27,635 nucleotides of DNA from Prevotella sp. (GTDB taxonomy: Bacteria > Bacteroidota > Bacteroidia > Bacteroidales > Bacteroidaceae): positions 1 to 27,635 of the forward strand of contig JAJPZD010000111.1 of assembly GCA_021204605.1 (NCBI GenBank). Reading direction: 5' to 3'. Shown piece after piece: positions 1 to 7,135 of the stretch (the first letter of the stretch is position 1; each line of letters begins with the position of its first letter). The notes under the pieces are model-generated. The model worked only from the letters and a program-made list of their open reading frames with translations. It searched no databases and was not told the DNA's origin. Made by a program: the position numbers and the translations under genes.

Positions 1-92
1 GCGGCTGAAGCCGAAAGTAATTGAATGAAAAATGAAAAACTATGCTTCGCAAGTTAAGAGTTAAGAGTTCGATGCGGCTGAAGCCGAAAGTA
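1..92. repeat. Direct repeat pair in the intergenic region before fcl
   Basis: A 19-bp sequence (GCGGCTGAAGCCGAAAGTA) occurs at 1-19 and again, identically, at 74-92. It contains a small inverted repeat, CGGCT-GA-AGCCG. Between the copies is an AGTTAAG-type microrepeat (about 51-68), and a similar AGAGTTAAGA motif recurs just after fcl at about 1187-1196. Short dispersed intergenic repeats of this kind are common in Prevotella and Bacteroides genomes. No function can be assigned, and the first copy may extend beyond the window edge. Confidence 0.7.
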
Positions 93-100
93 TAAAAAAT

Positions 101-1186
101 ATGTTGGAAAAAGGATCAAAGATATACGTTGCCGGTCATCGAGGATTGGTAGGTTCTGCAATATGGAACAACCTGAAACAGCGAGGTTATGAGAATCTTG
201 TGGGGCGCAGCCACAAGGAGTTAGACCTTTTGGATGCAGTTTCTGTGCGACAATTTTTTGATGAGGAGCGTCCTGATGGTGTGGTTCTTGCAGCTGCCCA
301 TGTGGGAGGAATCATGGCGAATTTGAATTATCGTGCAGATTTCATCTATCAGAATTTGCAGATACAGCAGAATGTCATTGGAGAGAGTTTCCGTCATAAT
401 GTAGGGAAGCTGCTTTTTCTTGGCAGTACGTGTATATATCCCCGTATGGCACCTCAGCCGATGAAAGAGGAAGTTTTGTTGACGAGCGAGTTGGAATATA
501 CGAATGAGCCGTATGCGATAGCGAAGATAGCCGGATTGAAGATGTGCGAGAGTTTCAGTTTACAGTACGGTTGCAACTACATTGCCGTGATGCCGACGAA
601 TCTATATGGTCCTAATGACAATTTCCATTTGGAGGACAGTCATGTGTTACCAGCCATGATACGGAAAGTATATCTTGCGAAATGCCTTAAAGAGAACGAC
701 TGGGAAGCATTGCGTAAGGACATTGCTTTCCGTCGTGTAGAGGGCATTAACGGGTTGAGTCCACGAGAGGAGATATTGAAAAAGTTGGAGAAATACGGTA
801 TAACAGAGGAAGCAGTAACGCTGTGGGGCACGGGTCGTCCGATGCGCGAGTTTCTGTGGAGCGAGGATATGGCCGATGCGAGTGTATATGTGCTTCTGAA
901 CGTAGATTTCAAGGACACATACAAAGGAGTAGGGGAAATACGCAACTGTCATATCAATGTTGGAACAGGGGAGGAGATATCCATCCGTGAGGTTGCGGAA
1001 AAAGTGATTAAAGAGATAGGATACAAAGGGAGACTACAGTGGGATGCGTCGAAACCAGACGGCACACCACGCAAGTTGACAGACGTGTCGAAGCTGCACG
1101 GATTAGGTTGGCATCACAAGGTGGGGATTGACGAGGGGATACACCGTCTGTACTCGTGGTACTGTGCTTCTCAGAATAAGAAATAA
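101..1186 (+). CDS. fcl: GDP-L-fucose synthase
   Basis: A 361-residue SDR-family epimerase/reductase that converts GDP-4-keto-6-deoxy-D-mannose to GDP-L-fucose with NADPH, in the cytoplasm. The N-terminal nucleotide-binding motif GHRGLVGS is at residues 12-19. The catalytic triad is visible as Ser109 (GSTCIYP), Tyr138 and Lys142 (YAIAK). The HVGG segment near residue 67 and the PTNLYGPNDNF segment are typical of the family. It is longer than the ~320-residue E. coli enzyme because of an insertion around residues 195-235, which Bacteroidetes homologues often carry. GDP-mannose 4,6-dehydratase would be expected upstream, but it lies outside the window if present. The product feeds fucosylated capsule or surface glycoprotein synthesis. 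The ATG at 101 follows directly after the repeat pair and has no clear Shine-Dalgarno site. Confidence 0.95.
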   Translation: MLEKGSKIYVAGHRGLVGSAIWNNLKQRGYENLVGRSHKELDLLDAVSVRQFFDEERPDGVVLAAAHVGGIMANLNYRADFIYQNLQIQQNVIGESFRHNVGKLLFLGSTCIYPRMAPQPMKEEVLLTSELEYTNEPYAIAKIAGLKMCESFSLQYGCNYIAVMPTNLYGPNDNFHLEDSHVLPAMIRKVYLAKCLKENDWEALRKDIAFRRVEGINGLSPREEILKKLEKYGITEEAVTLWGTGRPMREFLWSEDMADASVYVLLNVDFKDTYKGVGEIRNCHINVGTGEEISIREVAEKVIKEIGYKGRLQWDASKPDGTPRKLTDVSKLHGLGWHHKVGIDEGIHRLYSWYCASQNKK

Positions 1187-1244
1187 GAGTTAAGAATTCA
1201 TTTTTGCGAGGTTTTTTGTTTGAGGTGATTTAAAAATAAAGAAA

Positions 1245-2162
1245 ATGCCATTAAGAATACCAGATAAATTACCGGCAATAGATATACTGAAAGAGGAGAA
1301 TATCTTTGTGATGGACAGTTCGAGGGCGCACACACAGGATATACGCCCATTAAGGATAGTGATATTAAACCTCATGCCGTTGAAGATCACGACGGAGACC
1401 GACTTGATACGTCTGCTATCGAACACGCCGTTGCAGTTGGAAATCACGTTTATGAAGTTGAAGAGTCACACGCCCAAGAACACACCGATAGAACACATGA
1501 TGATGTTCTACAAGGATTTTGAGTTATTAGAGAAAGAGAAGTTTGATGGAATGATTATAACGGGAGCCCCTGTGGAGACGTATGAATATGAGGCTGTAAC
1601 GTATTGGGAGGAGCTGACAGGGATATTCACTTGGGCAAGGAGTCATGTTACGAGTACATTATATATCTGTTGGGCGGCTCAGGCGGGTTTATATTACCAT
1701 TACGGGATACCGAAGTATCCATTATCGATGAAGATGTTCGGTATTTTCAGGCAAAAGGCATTGTCGCCGATACTACCGATATTTCGTGGATTTGACGATT
1801 ATTTCTATATGCCGCACAGCAGGCATACCGAGGTTCGCAGAGAAGACATTTTGAGGAATAAAGAGCTTACATTGATAGTAGAGTCAGAAGAGAGCGGAGT
1901 AGGCATGGTGATGGCGCGCAACGGACGAGAGTTTTTCATAACCGGTCATTTGGAATACTCACCCGACACGTTGGACAAGGAGTACAAGCGAGACAAGGGA
2001 AAGCGCGACGATGTTGGTGTGCCAGTGAACTATTACAAGGATGACAATCCGTCAGAGCCGCCGGTTGTATTATGGCGTTCACATGCCAATCTGCTATTCA
2101 GCAACTGGATAAACTATTACGTATATCAGGAGACGCCATACGACATAAACGAGATTGAGTAG
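1245..2162 (+). CDS. metA: Homoserine O-acyltransferase, predicted acetyl-CoA specific
   Basis: A 305-residue MetA-family enzyme that acylates homoserine at the first committed step of methionine synthesis. The catalytic residues fall at the canonical positions: Cys142 (ICWAAQAG), His235 and Glu237 (GHLEYS). Position 111 is Glu (APVETYEYE). In this family Glu111 goes with acetyl-CoA use and Gly111 with succinyl-CoA use, so the product is probably O-acetylhomoserine despite the usual succinyltransferase name. The gene starts 58 bp after fcl and its 3' end overlaps the next gene by 8 bp, so it is probably co-transcribed with it. No SAM riboswitch could be recognised in the short gap upstream. 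Confidence 0.95.
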   Translation: MPLRIPDKLPAIDILKEENIFVMDSSRAHTQDIRPLRIVILNLMPLKITTETDLIRLLSNTPLQLEITFMKLKSHTPKNTPIEHMMMFYKDFELLEKEKFDGMIITGAPVETYEYEAVTYWEELTGIFTWARSHVTSTLYICWAAQAGLYYHYGIPKYPLSMKMFGIFRQKALSPILPIFRGFDDYFYMPHSRHTEVRREDILRNKELTLIVESEESGVGMVMARNGREFFITGHLEYSPDTLDKEYKRDKGKRDDVGVPVNYYKDDNPSEPPVVLWRSHANLLFSNWINYYVYQETPYDINEIE

Positions 2163-3996
2163 GAGTTTGGAGCTATTGGTTCCTGCGAGGGACTTGGGAT
2201 GTGGTATAGCCGCCATAGAACATGGAGCAGATGCCGTTTACATTGGAGCAGAGCGCTTTGGGGCACGGTCTGGAGCGGGAAATTCCATAGAAGACATACA
2301 TAATCTCTGCGATTATGCACATATTTTTATGGCAAAGGTATATGTTACGGTGAATACCATAGTTTATGATGAGGAGTTGCAAGCCACACAAGAGTTGATA
2401 CAGCAACTATATAAAGCCGGAGTAGATGCGATATTGGTACAGGATATGGGAATTATGGAGCTCGACATTCCCCCTATAACACTGCATGCAAGTACACAGA
2501 CGGACAACAGGACGTTGGAAAAGGTGAGGTGGCTTCAGTCGATAGGTTTCAGTAGGGTGGTATTGGCAAGGGAGTTGTCGTTGCGAGAGATAGAGGAGAT
2601 ACATGCGGCAGTTCCGGGAGTGGAATTAGAGGTTTTCGTACATGGAGCGTTATGCGTAAGTTATTCAGGACAGTGTTATGCGTCTCAGTATTGTTTCAAG
2701 CGAAGTGCGAACAGAGGAGAGTGTGCCCAGTTTTGCAGGTTGAAGTTTGATCTTGAAGATTGTGATGGCAAGCCGATAGAGAGCGGCAAGCATTTGCTAT
2801 CGTTGAAGGATCTGTGTCTGTATGACAAGCTTGAGCAGATAGTAAAAGCCGGAGCGACATCATTAAAGATAGAGGGGCGTTTGAAAGACATCACTTACGT
2901 GAAGAATGTGACGGCAGCATACAGCGACGAATTGAATAAGATCATCGCCAGAAATCCAGGAATATATCGCCGTGCGTCCATAGGAAGGAGCAGCCACACG
3001 TTCACCCCGGACCTCAACAAGAGTTTCAATCGAGGATACACGCACTATTTTATAGATGGCAGAGGAAGAGACGTTGCGAGTATAGACACGCCGAAGGCGA
3101 TGGGCGAATATGTTGGAATGGTAAAAGAAATAAAGGGTAAGACATTCAACGTTGCAGGCACTACAGTATTCACAAATGGCGATGGGTTATGTTTTATCAA
3201 TGACAGGTGTGAGCTTGAGGGATTCAGGGTGAACAAGGTGGAGAACAACAGGATATATCCATACATTATGCCAAAAAGTCTGAAGCCAGGAAGGGAGCTA
3301 TACCGCAACAACGATTACGCTTTTGAGAAGCAGTTGTTGCACAATAGCGGAGAGCGAAAGATAGAGTTGTCCATGTATTTGAAGGAAACAGAGAATGGAT
3401 TTAGTCTTACAGTGAGAATAGAAAACGTTACTGAGGTTACGATGGGATTAATCATTGAGAAGCAGAAAGCATTGAAGCCACAGCGTGCGAACATAGAGAG
3501 GCAATTGACCAAATTGGGTAACACGCCTTTTGAATGTGTCAAAATAAGATTTGAGCCAGAAGTTTTTGACTGGTTCATACCACTGAGTCAGCTTGCCGGG
3601 TTGCGTCAGCAAGCGGTGGAAAAGCTGAATAGAAATCTGCGCAAAAGAAGTGAAAATAAGACAAGAGGGAAGCGTTGTTGCGGAGATGTCGCAAAGGAGT
3701 TCTATCCAAGTAAGTATTCATATCTATATAATGTTTCAAACAAGCTCTCGCGCAAGTTTTATGAAGGGCAGGGCGTATCAGAGCGATTGGAGGCATTTGA
3801 GGAGAGAGTTCCGAAAGAGAAGCTACTTATGCAGTGCCGTTATTGTATCCGTCAGTCGCTGGGTCATTGTGAGAAAAAAGGAGGGGTAGCGTCAAAATGG
3901 CATGAGCCGTTATTTTTGAAACTGTCAGATGGCCGTCGGTTCAGACTACAGTTTGACTGCACCAAGTGTCAAATGAATGTTTTTGCAGAAAACTGA
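2155..3996 (+). CDS. U32 family protein (RlhA/TrhP-type RNA hydroxylation factor)
   Basis: A 613-residue peptidase-U32-family protein. Characterised bacterial members act in iron-sulphur-dependent RNA hydroxylation (RlhA on 23S rRNA, TrhP on tRNA U34), and proteolysis is doubtful. The family signature runs from Glu159 to Ser177 (EVFVHGALCVSYSGQCYAS). Cys167, Cys174, Cys190 and Cys194 are good cluster ligands. The length and extra C-terminal region, which has further Cys pairs (CRYC, CTKC), resemble RlhA more than TrhP. The reading frame has no ATG near its start: a TAA stop lies at 2146 and the first candidate is TTG at 2155, inside the metA 3' end, with other TTGs at 2167 and 2176. The family's usual LELLxPARD opening supports 2155 or 2167. 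Translational coupling to metA is likely. Confidence 0.88.
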   Translation: MSRSLELLVPARDLGCGIAAIEHGADAVYIGAERFGARSGAGNSIEDIHNLCDYAHIFMAKVYVTVNTIVYDEELQATQELIQQLYKAGVDAILVQDMGIMELDIPPITLHASTQTDNRTLEKVRWLQSIGFSRVVLARELSLREIEEIHAAVPGVELEVFVHGALCVSYSGQCYASQYCFKRSANRGECAQFCRLKFDLEDCDGKPIESGKHLLSLKDLCLYDKLEQIVKAGATSLKIEGRLKDITYVKNVTAAYSDELNKIIARNPGIYRRASIGRSSHTFTPDLNKSFNRGYTHYFIDGRGRDVASIDTPKAMGEYVGMVKEIKGKTFNVAGTTVFTNGDGLCFINDRCELEGFRVNKVENNRIYPYIMPKSLKPGRELYRNNDYAFEKQLLHNSGERKIELSMYLKETENGFSLTVRIENVTEVTMGLIIEKQKALKPQRANIERQLTKLGNTPFECVKIRFEPEVFDWFIPLSQLAGLRQQAVEKLNRNLRKRSENKTRGKRCCGDVAKEFYPSKYSYLYNVSNKLSRKFYEGQGVSERLEAFEERVPKEKLLMQCRYCIRQSLGHCEKKGGVASKWHEPLFLKLSDGRRFRLQFDCTKCQMNVFAEN

Positions 3997-3997
3997 T

Positions 3998-4978
3998 ATG
4001 ATAAAGATAAGAAGCGTAATTGTCGCAGCGTTGTCATTGGTGGTTGTTGTGTTAACAAGTTGTTATCACGACAGGGCGGGCGAACAAGCCGGAACGTCAG
4101 ATTACAGGGCGGGCGATATAGACTCGTTGTCGTTTATCAGCAAGCACCACTATTCGGAGAATTATAATTTTGTGGTCAAGTCAGATTCGTTCTTTCTGCT
4201 ACGTCAGCAGCCAGAAGAGCTGTTGAGCGGGATGGCGACCGATTCGGTAATGGTATATCGTCATGAGCATATTGTTGTTGCAGATATACGCATTATCCCA
4301 AATGACTCGATAGATTCGGTGTGGGTGCAGGTGGCAAGAGACCAGTCAACATTCGGTTGGATACATGAGTCAGAAATGCTGCCATACGTTGTACCCAACG
4401 ATCCGATATCACAGTTTATCTCCACATTTTCGGATATACATCTGTTGATGTTTCTGATAATAATCAGTGTGATAGCCGTTGCCTATCTGATGATAACGAT
4501 ATTCAAACGGAATGCCAAAATAGTACATTTCAACGATATCAATACATTCTACCCGACGTCGCTTGCCCTTGTGGTGGCACTGTCAGCGACATTGTATGCA
4601 AGCATTCAGAAATTTGTTCCAGATGTATGGCTACAATTCTACTATCATCCTACGCTGAATCCGTTTATCGTGCCGCCTATCCTGTCGGTATTCCTTGTAA
4701 CGGTATGGGCAATATTGATAATAGGTATAGCTACTATCGACGTGGTACGCACCCTGCTGTCTGCCGGGAACGCATTACTGTATCTATGTGGACTTGCTGG
4801 CGTGTGTGCTGTAAACTATATCGTTTTCAGCATCACGACGTTGTATTATATTGGATATGTCATTTTTGTGGTATATTGCTATTATTCTTTTTATGTATAT
4901 TACAAAAAACAAGTTAAGGGAGCCTCCCTCCAACTCCCCCCAATAGGGGGAGAGTCCAGACAGGATGTACGAGGGTGA
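3998..4978 (+). CDS. Membrane protein with lipoprotein-like signal and SH3-like domain
   Basis: A 326-residue protein of unknown function. An ATG seven codons upstream lies inside the U32 gene, so the ATG at 3998, two bases after that stop codon, is preferred. The N-terminus looks like a lipoprotein signal with lipobox LTSC (Cys22). Residues about 55-130 resemble a bacterial SH3 domain and end in GWIHESEML. About five hydrophobic segments follow (146-169, 186-204, 223-248, 258-280, 282-301). A lipobox ahead of a polytopic membrane protein is unusual, so the first segment may instead be a signal anchor. The last ~20 residues are encoded by repeated GC-rich DNA, and the stop codon lies inside the first unit of a 24-bp tandem repeat. 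Coupled expression with the U32 gene is likely. No enzymatic motif was seen. Confidence 0.75.
   Translation: MIKIRSVIVAALSLVVVVLTSCYHDRAGEQAGTSDYRAGDIDSLSFISKHHYSENYNFVVKSDSFFLLRQQPEELLSGMATDSVMVYRHEHIVVADIRIIPNDSIDSVWVQVARDQSTFGWIHESEMLPYVVPNDPISQFISTFSDIHLLMFLIIISVIAVAYLMITIFKRNAKIVHFNDINTFYPTSLALVVALSATLYASIQKFVPDVWLQFYYHPTLNPFIVPPILSVFLVTVWAILIIGIATIDVVRTLLSAGNALLYLCGLAGVCAVNYIVFSITTLYYIGYVIFVVYCYYSFYVYYKKQVKGASLQLPPIGGESRQDVRG
4917..4960. repeat. GC-rich palindromic (REP-like) element inside the ORF 3' end
   Basis: The sequence turns suddenly pyrimidine/purine-skewed. GGGAGCCTCCCTCC is followed by a hairpin with arms CTCCCCC (4934-4940) and GGGGGAG (4946-4952) and a 5-nt loop. Short elements of this look (purine-skewed, ending in GGGGGAGAGT) are scattered at gene ends in Prevotella and Bacteroides genomes. 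Here it encodes the peptide GASLQLPPIGGES at the end of the membrane protein, which suggests insertion into or just before an original stop codon. Confidence 0.55.
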
Positions 4979-5026
4979 AGCCTTTCGGATGTACGAGGGA
5001 GAAGCCATTCGGAAGAGCGAGGGAGC
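4963..5026. repeat. 24-bp tandem repeat, about 2.7 copies
   Basis: Units begin at 4963, 4987 and 5011, a period of exactly 24 bp. The first two differ at only two positions (GAGGGTGAAGCCTTTC against GAGGGAGAAGCCATTC). The third is partial and diverged. The stop codon of the upstream gene (TGA, 4976-4978) is created by the T in unit 1; unit 2 has A there. The period is a multiple of three, so copy-number change would preserve frame if the stop were lost. Confidence 0.8.
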
Positions 5027-5063
5027 GGTAAATTAAGAATGAAAAAAGGAGAGAGTAAACATT

Positions 5064-5104
5064 AAATTAAAAGGAAAAGAACGTTGTTCATTTCCTTTTA
5101 ATTT
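5064..5104. terminator. 41-bp near-perfect palindrome at convergent gene ends
   Basis: The arms AAATTAAAAGGAAA (5064-5077) and TTTCCTTTTAATTT (5091-5104) pair perfectly over 14 bp. After an A-A mismatch, GAAC/GTTC adds 4 bp around a GTT loop. It sits between the convergent ends of the plus-strand membrane protein (4978) and the minus-strand gene ending at 5088, which makes a bidirectional terminator the simplest reading. The last codons and stop of the minus-strand gene lie inside it. A long U-tract outside the stem is missing, so the call is moderate. Confidence 0.45.
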
Positions 5105-5531
5105 CGTTCGACATTTGTTTGAAAGTCTGTCGGTGGAACTGTTCTTCTGCCTCCATAATCTCATACACTTTGGAGGCGGGTAGGATTTGCATGAATTTCT
5201 CGTGGTATGCGCGTTGTATCTGTTTCATTTCAACCTCGTAGTTGTCGAGTTTGAGTATATTCTCTTTGCATGCCGCATCAGAGGTTGGTTTTACCCTTTT
5301 GAGAGCTTTCATCTTCTCTCGCACCTCGCGCTGCTTGCGGAACATCTCGGCGTAAACGGGGAAGAACAGCGAGGCCTCTTGTGGAGTGAGGCAGGCTTTC
5401 TGGGTAACAAACTGCTCCAGGTCGGCTTGAAAACAGTCGGGATTCGGTTTGTTTTTCTTCGGCGGTCCTGGTTGAGCATAGCAATATGCCAGGAGAGAGA
5501 ACAAGAAAGTCAACATTACAAGTCGTTTCAT
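5088..5531 (-). CDS. Secreted Spy/CpxP-like small protein
   Basis: A 147-residue protein with a Sec signal peptide (MKRLVMLTFLFSLLAYCYAQ), so the mature form is periplasmic. The ATG at 5531 is chosen over an upstream in-frame start because it opens directly with this signal. The mature part is helical, highly charged and Lys/Glu rich. LTPQEASLFFPVYAEM (about 48-63) and LPASKVYEIMEAEEQ (about 117-131) recall the LTxxQ repeats of Spy/CpxP envelope chaperones. The resemblance is weak and structural, not a firm assignment. It is the last gene of an operon with an ECF sigma factor and a one-TM protein, starting 10 bp after the latter. That context suggests an envelope-stress sensing or effector role. 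Confidence 0.75.
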   Translation of the reverse strand: MKRLVMLTFLFSLLAYCYAQPGPPKKNKPNPDCFQADLEQFVTQKACLTPQEASLFFPVYAEMFRKQREVREKMKALKRVKPTSDAACKENILKLDNYEVEMKQIQRAYHEKFMQILPASKVYEIMEAEEQFHRQTFKQMSNEIKRK

Positions 5532-5541
5532 CTCCACATAT

Positions 5542-5907
5542 TTATTCGTCCATAACGTAGGAATAGAAATCATCATTGTCGAGCAGAGCATAATCGGCAT
5601 ATTCGTCAATCACATAATCTTCGTATGCAGATGAAGATACAAAATCAGAAACCGCACTGGCATGGTTGTGGATGTCGTGGTGCACATTTCTGTTAAAGAA
5701 AGCAACAGATGAGACAACGAGCACGGCAACACAAGCGGCCACGGAGGCTATCAGCCGCCAATATTTTGATATTGAGACCTTCCGGGCGACATTTTTTTCA
5801 GGCAGGTTATCAAGCAGTTGTTTCTCAAACTGCAAGAAATATCCGTCGGGGACCTTAAAAGGAAGCGTTCTGCCGAATTTTTGTTCAAGAAAGAGATCGT
5901 CGTTCAT
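5542..5907 (-). CDS. Single-pass membrane protein, possible anti-sigma factor
   Basis: A 121-residue protein. The N-terminal cytoplasmic part contains LPFKVPDGYFLQFEKQLL (about 15-32), a VPxGYF-type motif seen in small Bacteroidetes proteins encoded beside ECF sigma factors. One transmembrane helix spans about residues 50-71. The C-terminal tail (72-121) is acidic and Tyr/Asp rich and would face the periplasm. It lies 64 bp downstream of an ECF sigma gene and just before a Spy/CpxP-like gene. Topology and position fit an anti-sigma factor, but the N-terminal part is short and has no recognisable ZAS or FecR motif. The role is inferred from context only. Confidence 0.75.
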   Translation of the reverse strand: MNDDLFLEQKFGRTLPFKVPDGYFLQFEKQLLDNLPEKNVARKVSISKYWRLIASVAACVAVLVVSSVAFFNRNVHHDIHNHASAVSDFVSSSAYEDYVIDEYADYALLDNDDFYSYVMDE

Positions 5908-5971
5908 TTTGTAATACTTTGTTTTTATGACGTATTAATTATTTAAAAGTTTAATCAGGCGAAATAAAAAA

Positions 5972-6517
5972 TCATTCATGTAGGTGTAAAAAGTCTGTAA
6001 TTTTTTTCACGGCAATGTGATAAGAGGCTTTCAAAGCGCCTTCTGAGGTGTTGAGCACTTGGCTCATGTCGCTGTATTTCATATTATCAAAATAACGTAA
6101 AGAAAAGACAGTGCGCTGAACATCGGGCAGAGAGGCAACCGCCTGCAAGAGTAAAGCTTGCGCCTGATTGCCGTCGAAATAATCGTCAGCCATAAGCTGT
6201 TTAGCGACGCTCAAATCATCGGATAGATCAGCATCAAAGGTATTTTTGTTTTTGCGGAGGAAATCCAGGGATTCGTTGATAGCGATGGTATAGAGCCAGG
6301 TAAGGAGTTTAGCTTTGTTTTGGAAGGAGTCTAAATTTGTCCAGGCCTTCAAGAAAGTGTTTTGGAGCACGTCGTTGGCATCGTCATGGCTGAGCACAAT
6401 ACACCTAATTTTCCAGTAAAGGCGTTGGCTGTAAGATTTGACGATTAACTCAAAGGCCTTACGTTTATCAGATTGAGAAGCCAACAACTCGTAAATTTTC
6501 TCTTCGTTTGGCGTCAT
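5972..6517 (-). CDS. ECF-type RNA polymerase sigma factor (first of two)
   Basis: A 181-residue sigma-70 family ECF factor. Region 2 is seen in DANDVLQNTFLKAWTNLDSF and in LLTWLYTIAINESLDFLRK. Region 4 is LPDVQRTVFSLRYFDNMKYS followed by the helix-turn-helix VLNTSEGALKASYHIAVKKI. The ATG at 6517 is preferred; an upstream in-frame start at 6529 would be TTG. It heads a three-gene minus-strand operon with the one-TM protein and the Spy/CpxP-like secreted protein, the layout expected of an autoregulated envelope-stress or surface-signalling unit. No clean TTTG/TAnnTTTG promoter was found directly upstream, which may mean transcription by an alternative sigma, possibly itself. Confidence 0.9.
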   Translation of the reverse strand: MTPNEEKIYELLASQSDKRKAFELIVKSYSQRLYWKIRCIVLSHDDANDVLQNTFLKAWTNLDSFQNKAKLLTWLYTIAINESLDFLRKNKNTFDADLSDDLSVAKQLMADDYFDGNQAQALLLQAVASLPDVQRTVFSLRYFDNMKYSDMSQVLNTSEGALKASYHIAVKKITDFLHLHE

Positions 6518-6674
6518 GTCACATATCAAAAGCAGAAAGAGAGCGTATCAAGACAATATCAGGAACTTTTGCAAATTAAATTTTCGAATAGAACAGACTG
6601 TGGCGGAAAGGCTTACTAGACAAAAAGAGAAAACAAATCTTGCTAAATACTTAAAAGATACTTAAATAGTATAA

Positions 6675-6983
6675 TTATTTGATAGAAATTTTTCTTACAG
6701 TCTTCCCCACTTTCACGATATAGCATCCACGTGAGAGGTTCAGATCATAATATCGGTCGGTGCTGTCCACCTTGATGCTCATAACGCACACCCCTGCGAC
6801 ATTGTAGATATACAATGTTTCACCATTAGCACCGACAACGTGCAATTTGGAAGCATTGACGGAGACCAAAATCTCCTGAAAATCATTGTCAATTATCTCA
6901 ATTGCTGTGTCCGCATAACATATAGATGTGGAGGTCATCAAAAGGGCAATGGCAAACGTTGATACAAGCAAAAACCTTTTCAT
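6675..6983 (-). CDS. Small secreted protein resembling a stand-alone type IX sorting domain
   Basis: A 102-residue protein. The ATG at 6983 is chosen because a signal peptide (MKRFLLVSTFAIALLM, ending about residue 24) begins there and a TAnnTTTG element sits ~17 bp upstream. The mature chain is only about 78 residues. Residues 43-102 follow the pattern of Bacteroidetes C-terminal secretion domains: a beta-rich stretch with LYIYNVAGVCVMSIKV, then LNLSRGCYIVKV and a basic end. Such domains normally sit at the end of large exported enzymes. Here there is almost no cargo. It could be a minimal surface protein, a remnant of a larger protein, or a small beta-sandwich unrelated to type IX secretion. 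It is separated from the sigma operon by about 150 bp with no recognisable gene. Confidence 0.75.
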   Translation of the reverse strand: MKRFLLVSTFAIALLMTSTSICYADTAIEIIDNDFQEILVSVNASKLHVVGANGETLYIYNVAGVCVMSIKVDSTDRYYDLNLSRGCYIVKVGKTVRKISIK

Positions 6984-6999
6984 AAGCAAATATTTGTTG

Positions 7000-7027
7000 C
7001 AAAGATACATATTTTTGTGGTAACAAA
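7000..7027 (-). promoter_or_regulatory. Candidate promoter of the small secreted protein gene
   Basis: On the minus strand TATCTTTG (plus-strand CAAAGATA, 7000-7007) matches the Bacteroidetes -7 element TAnnTTTG exactly. A TTTG (plus CAAA, 7024-7027) lies upstream with a spacer of 16, shorter than the usual 19-21. It predicts a leader of only ~10 nt before the ATG at 6983. Confidence 0.45.
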
Positions 7028-7098
7028 AAAATATTTCGAATGTTTTTAACAAAATATTTTATGGAAGAATTATTATAAGTTAAAAAGGCTATAATTAC

Positions 7099-7129
7099 TT
7101 TGATATAAATATAAAATTTCTTACTTTTG
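7099..7129 (+). promoter_or_regulatory. Bacteroidetes-type promoter for the sugar-phosphate transferase gene
   Basis: TTTG (7099-7102), a 19-nt spacer, and TACTTTTG (7122-7129) match the consensus TTTG-N19-21-TAnnTTTG perfectly. Transcription should start near 7136, which leaves about 200 nt before the ATG at 7337. Confidence 0.8.
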
Positions 7130-7135
7130 CAGAGC

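Noticed and set aside
1..92. CRISPR array or attachment site from the repeated 19-mer
   Set aside because: Only two copies, with one spacer-like gap of 54 bp, no cas genes and no integrase. The repeat is a dispersed intergenic type.
3650..3889. 79-codon frame inside the U32 gene
   Set aside because: It overlaps conserved U32 coding sequence in another frame and has no independent start signals.
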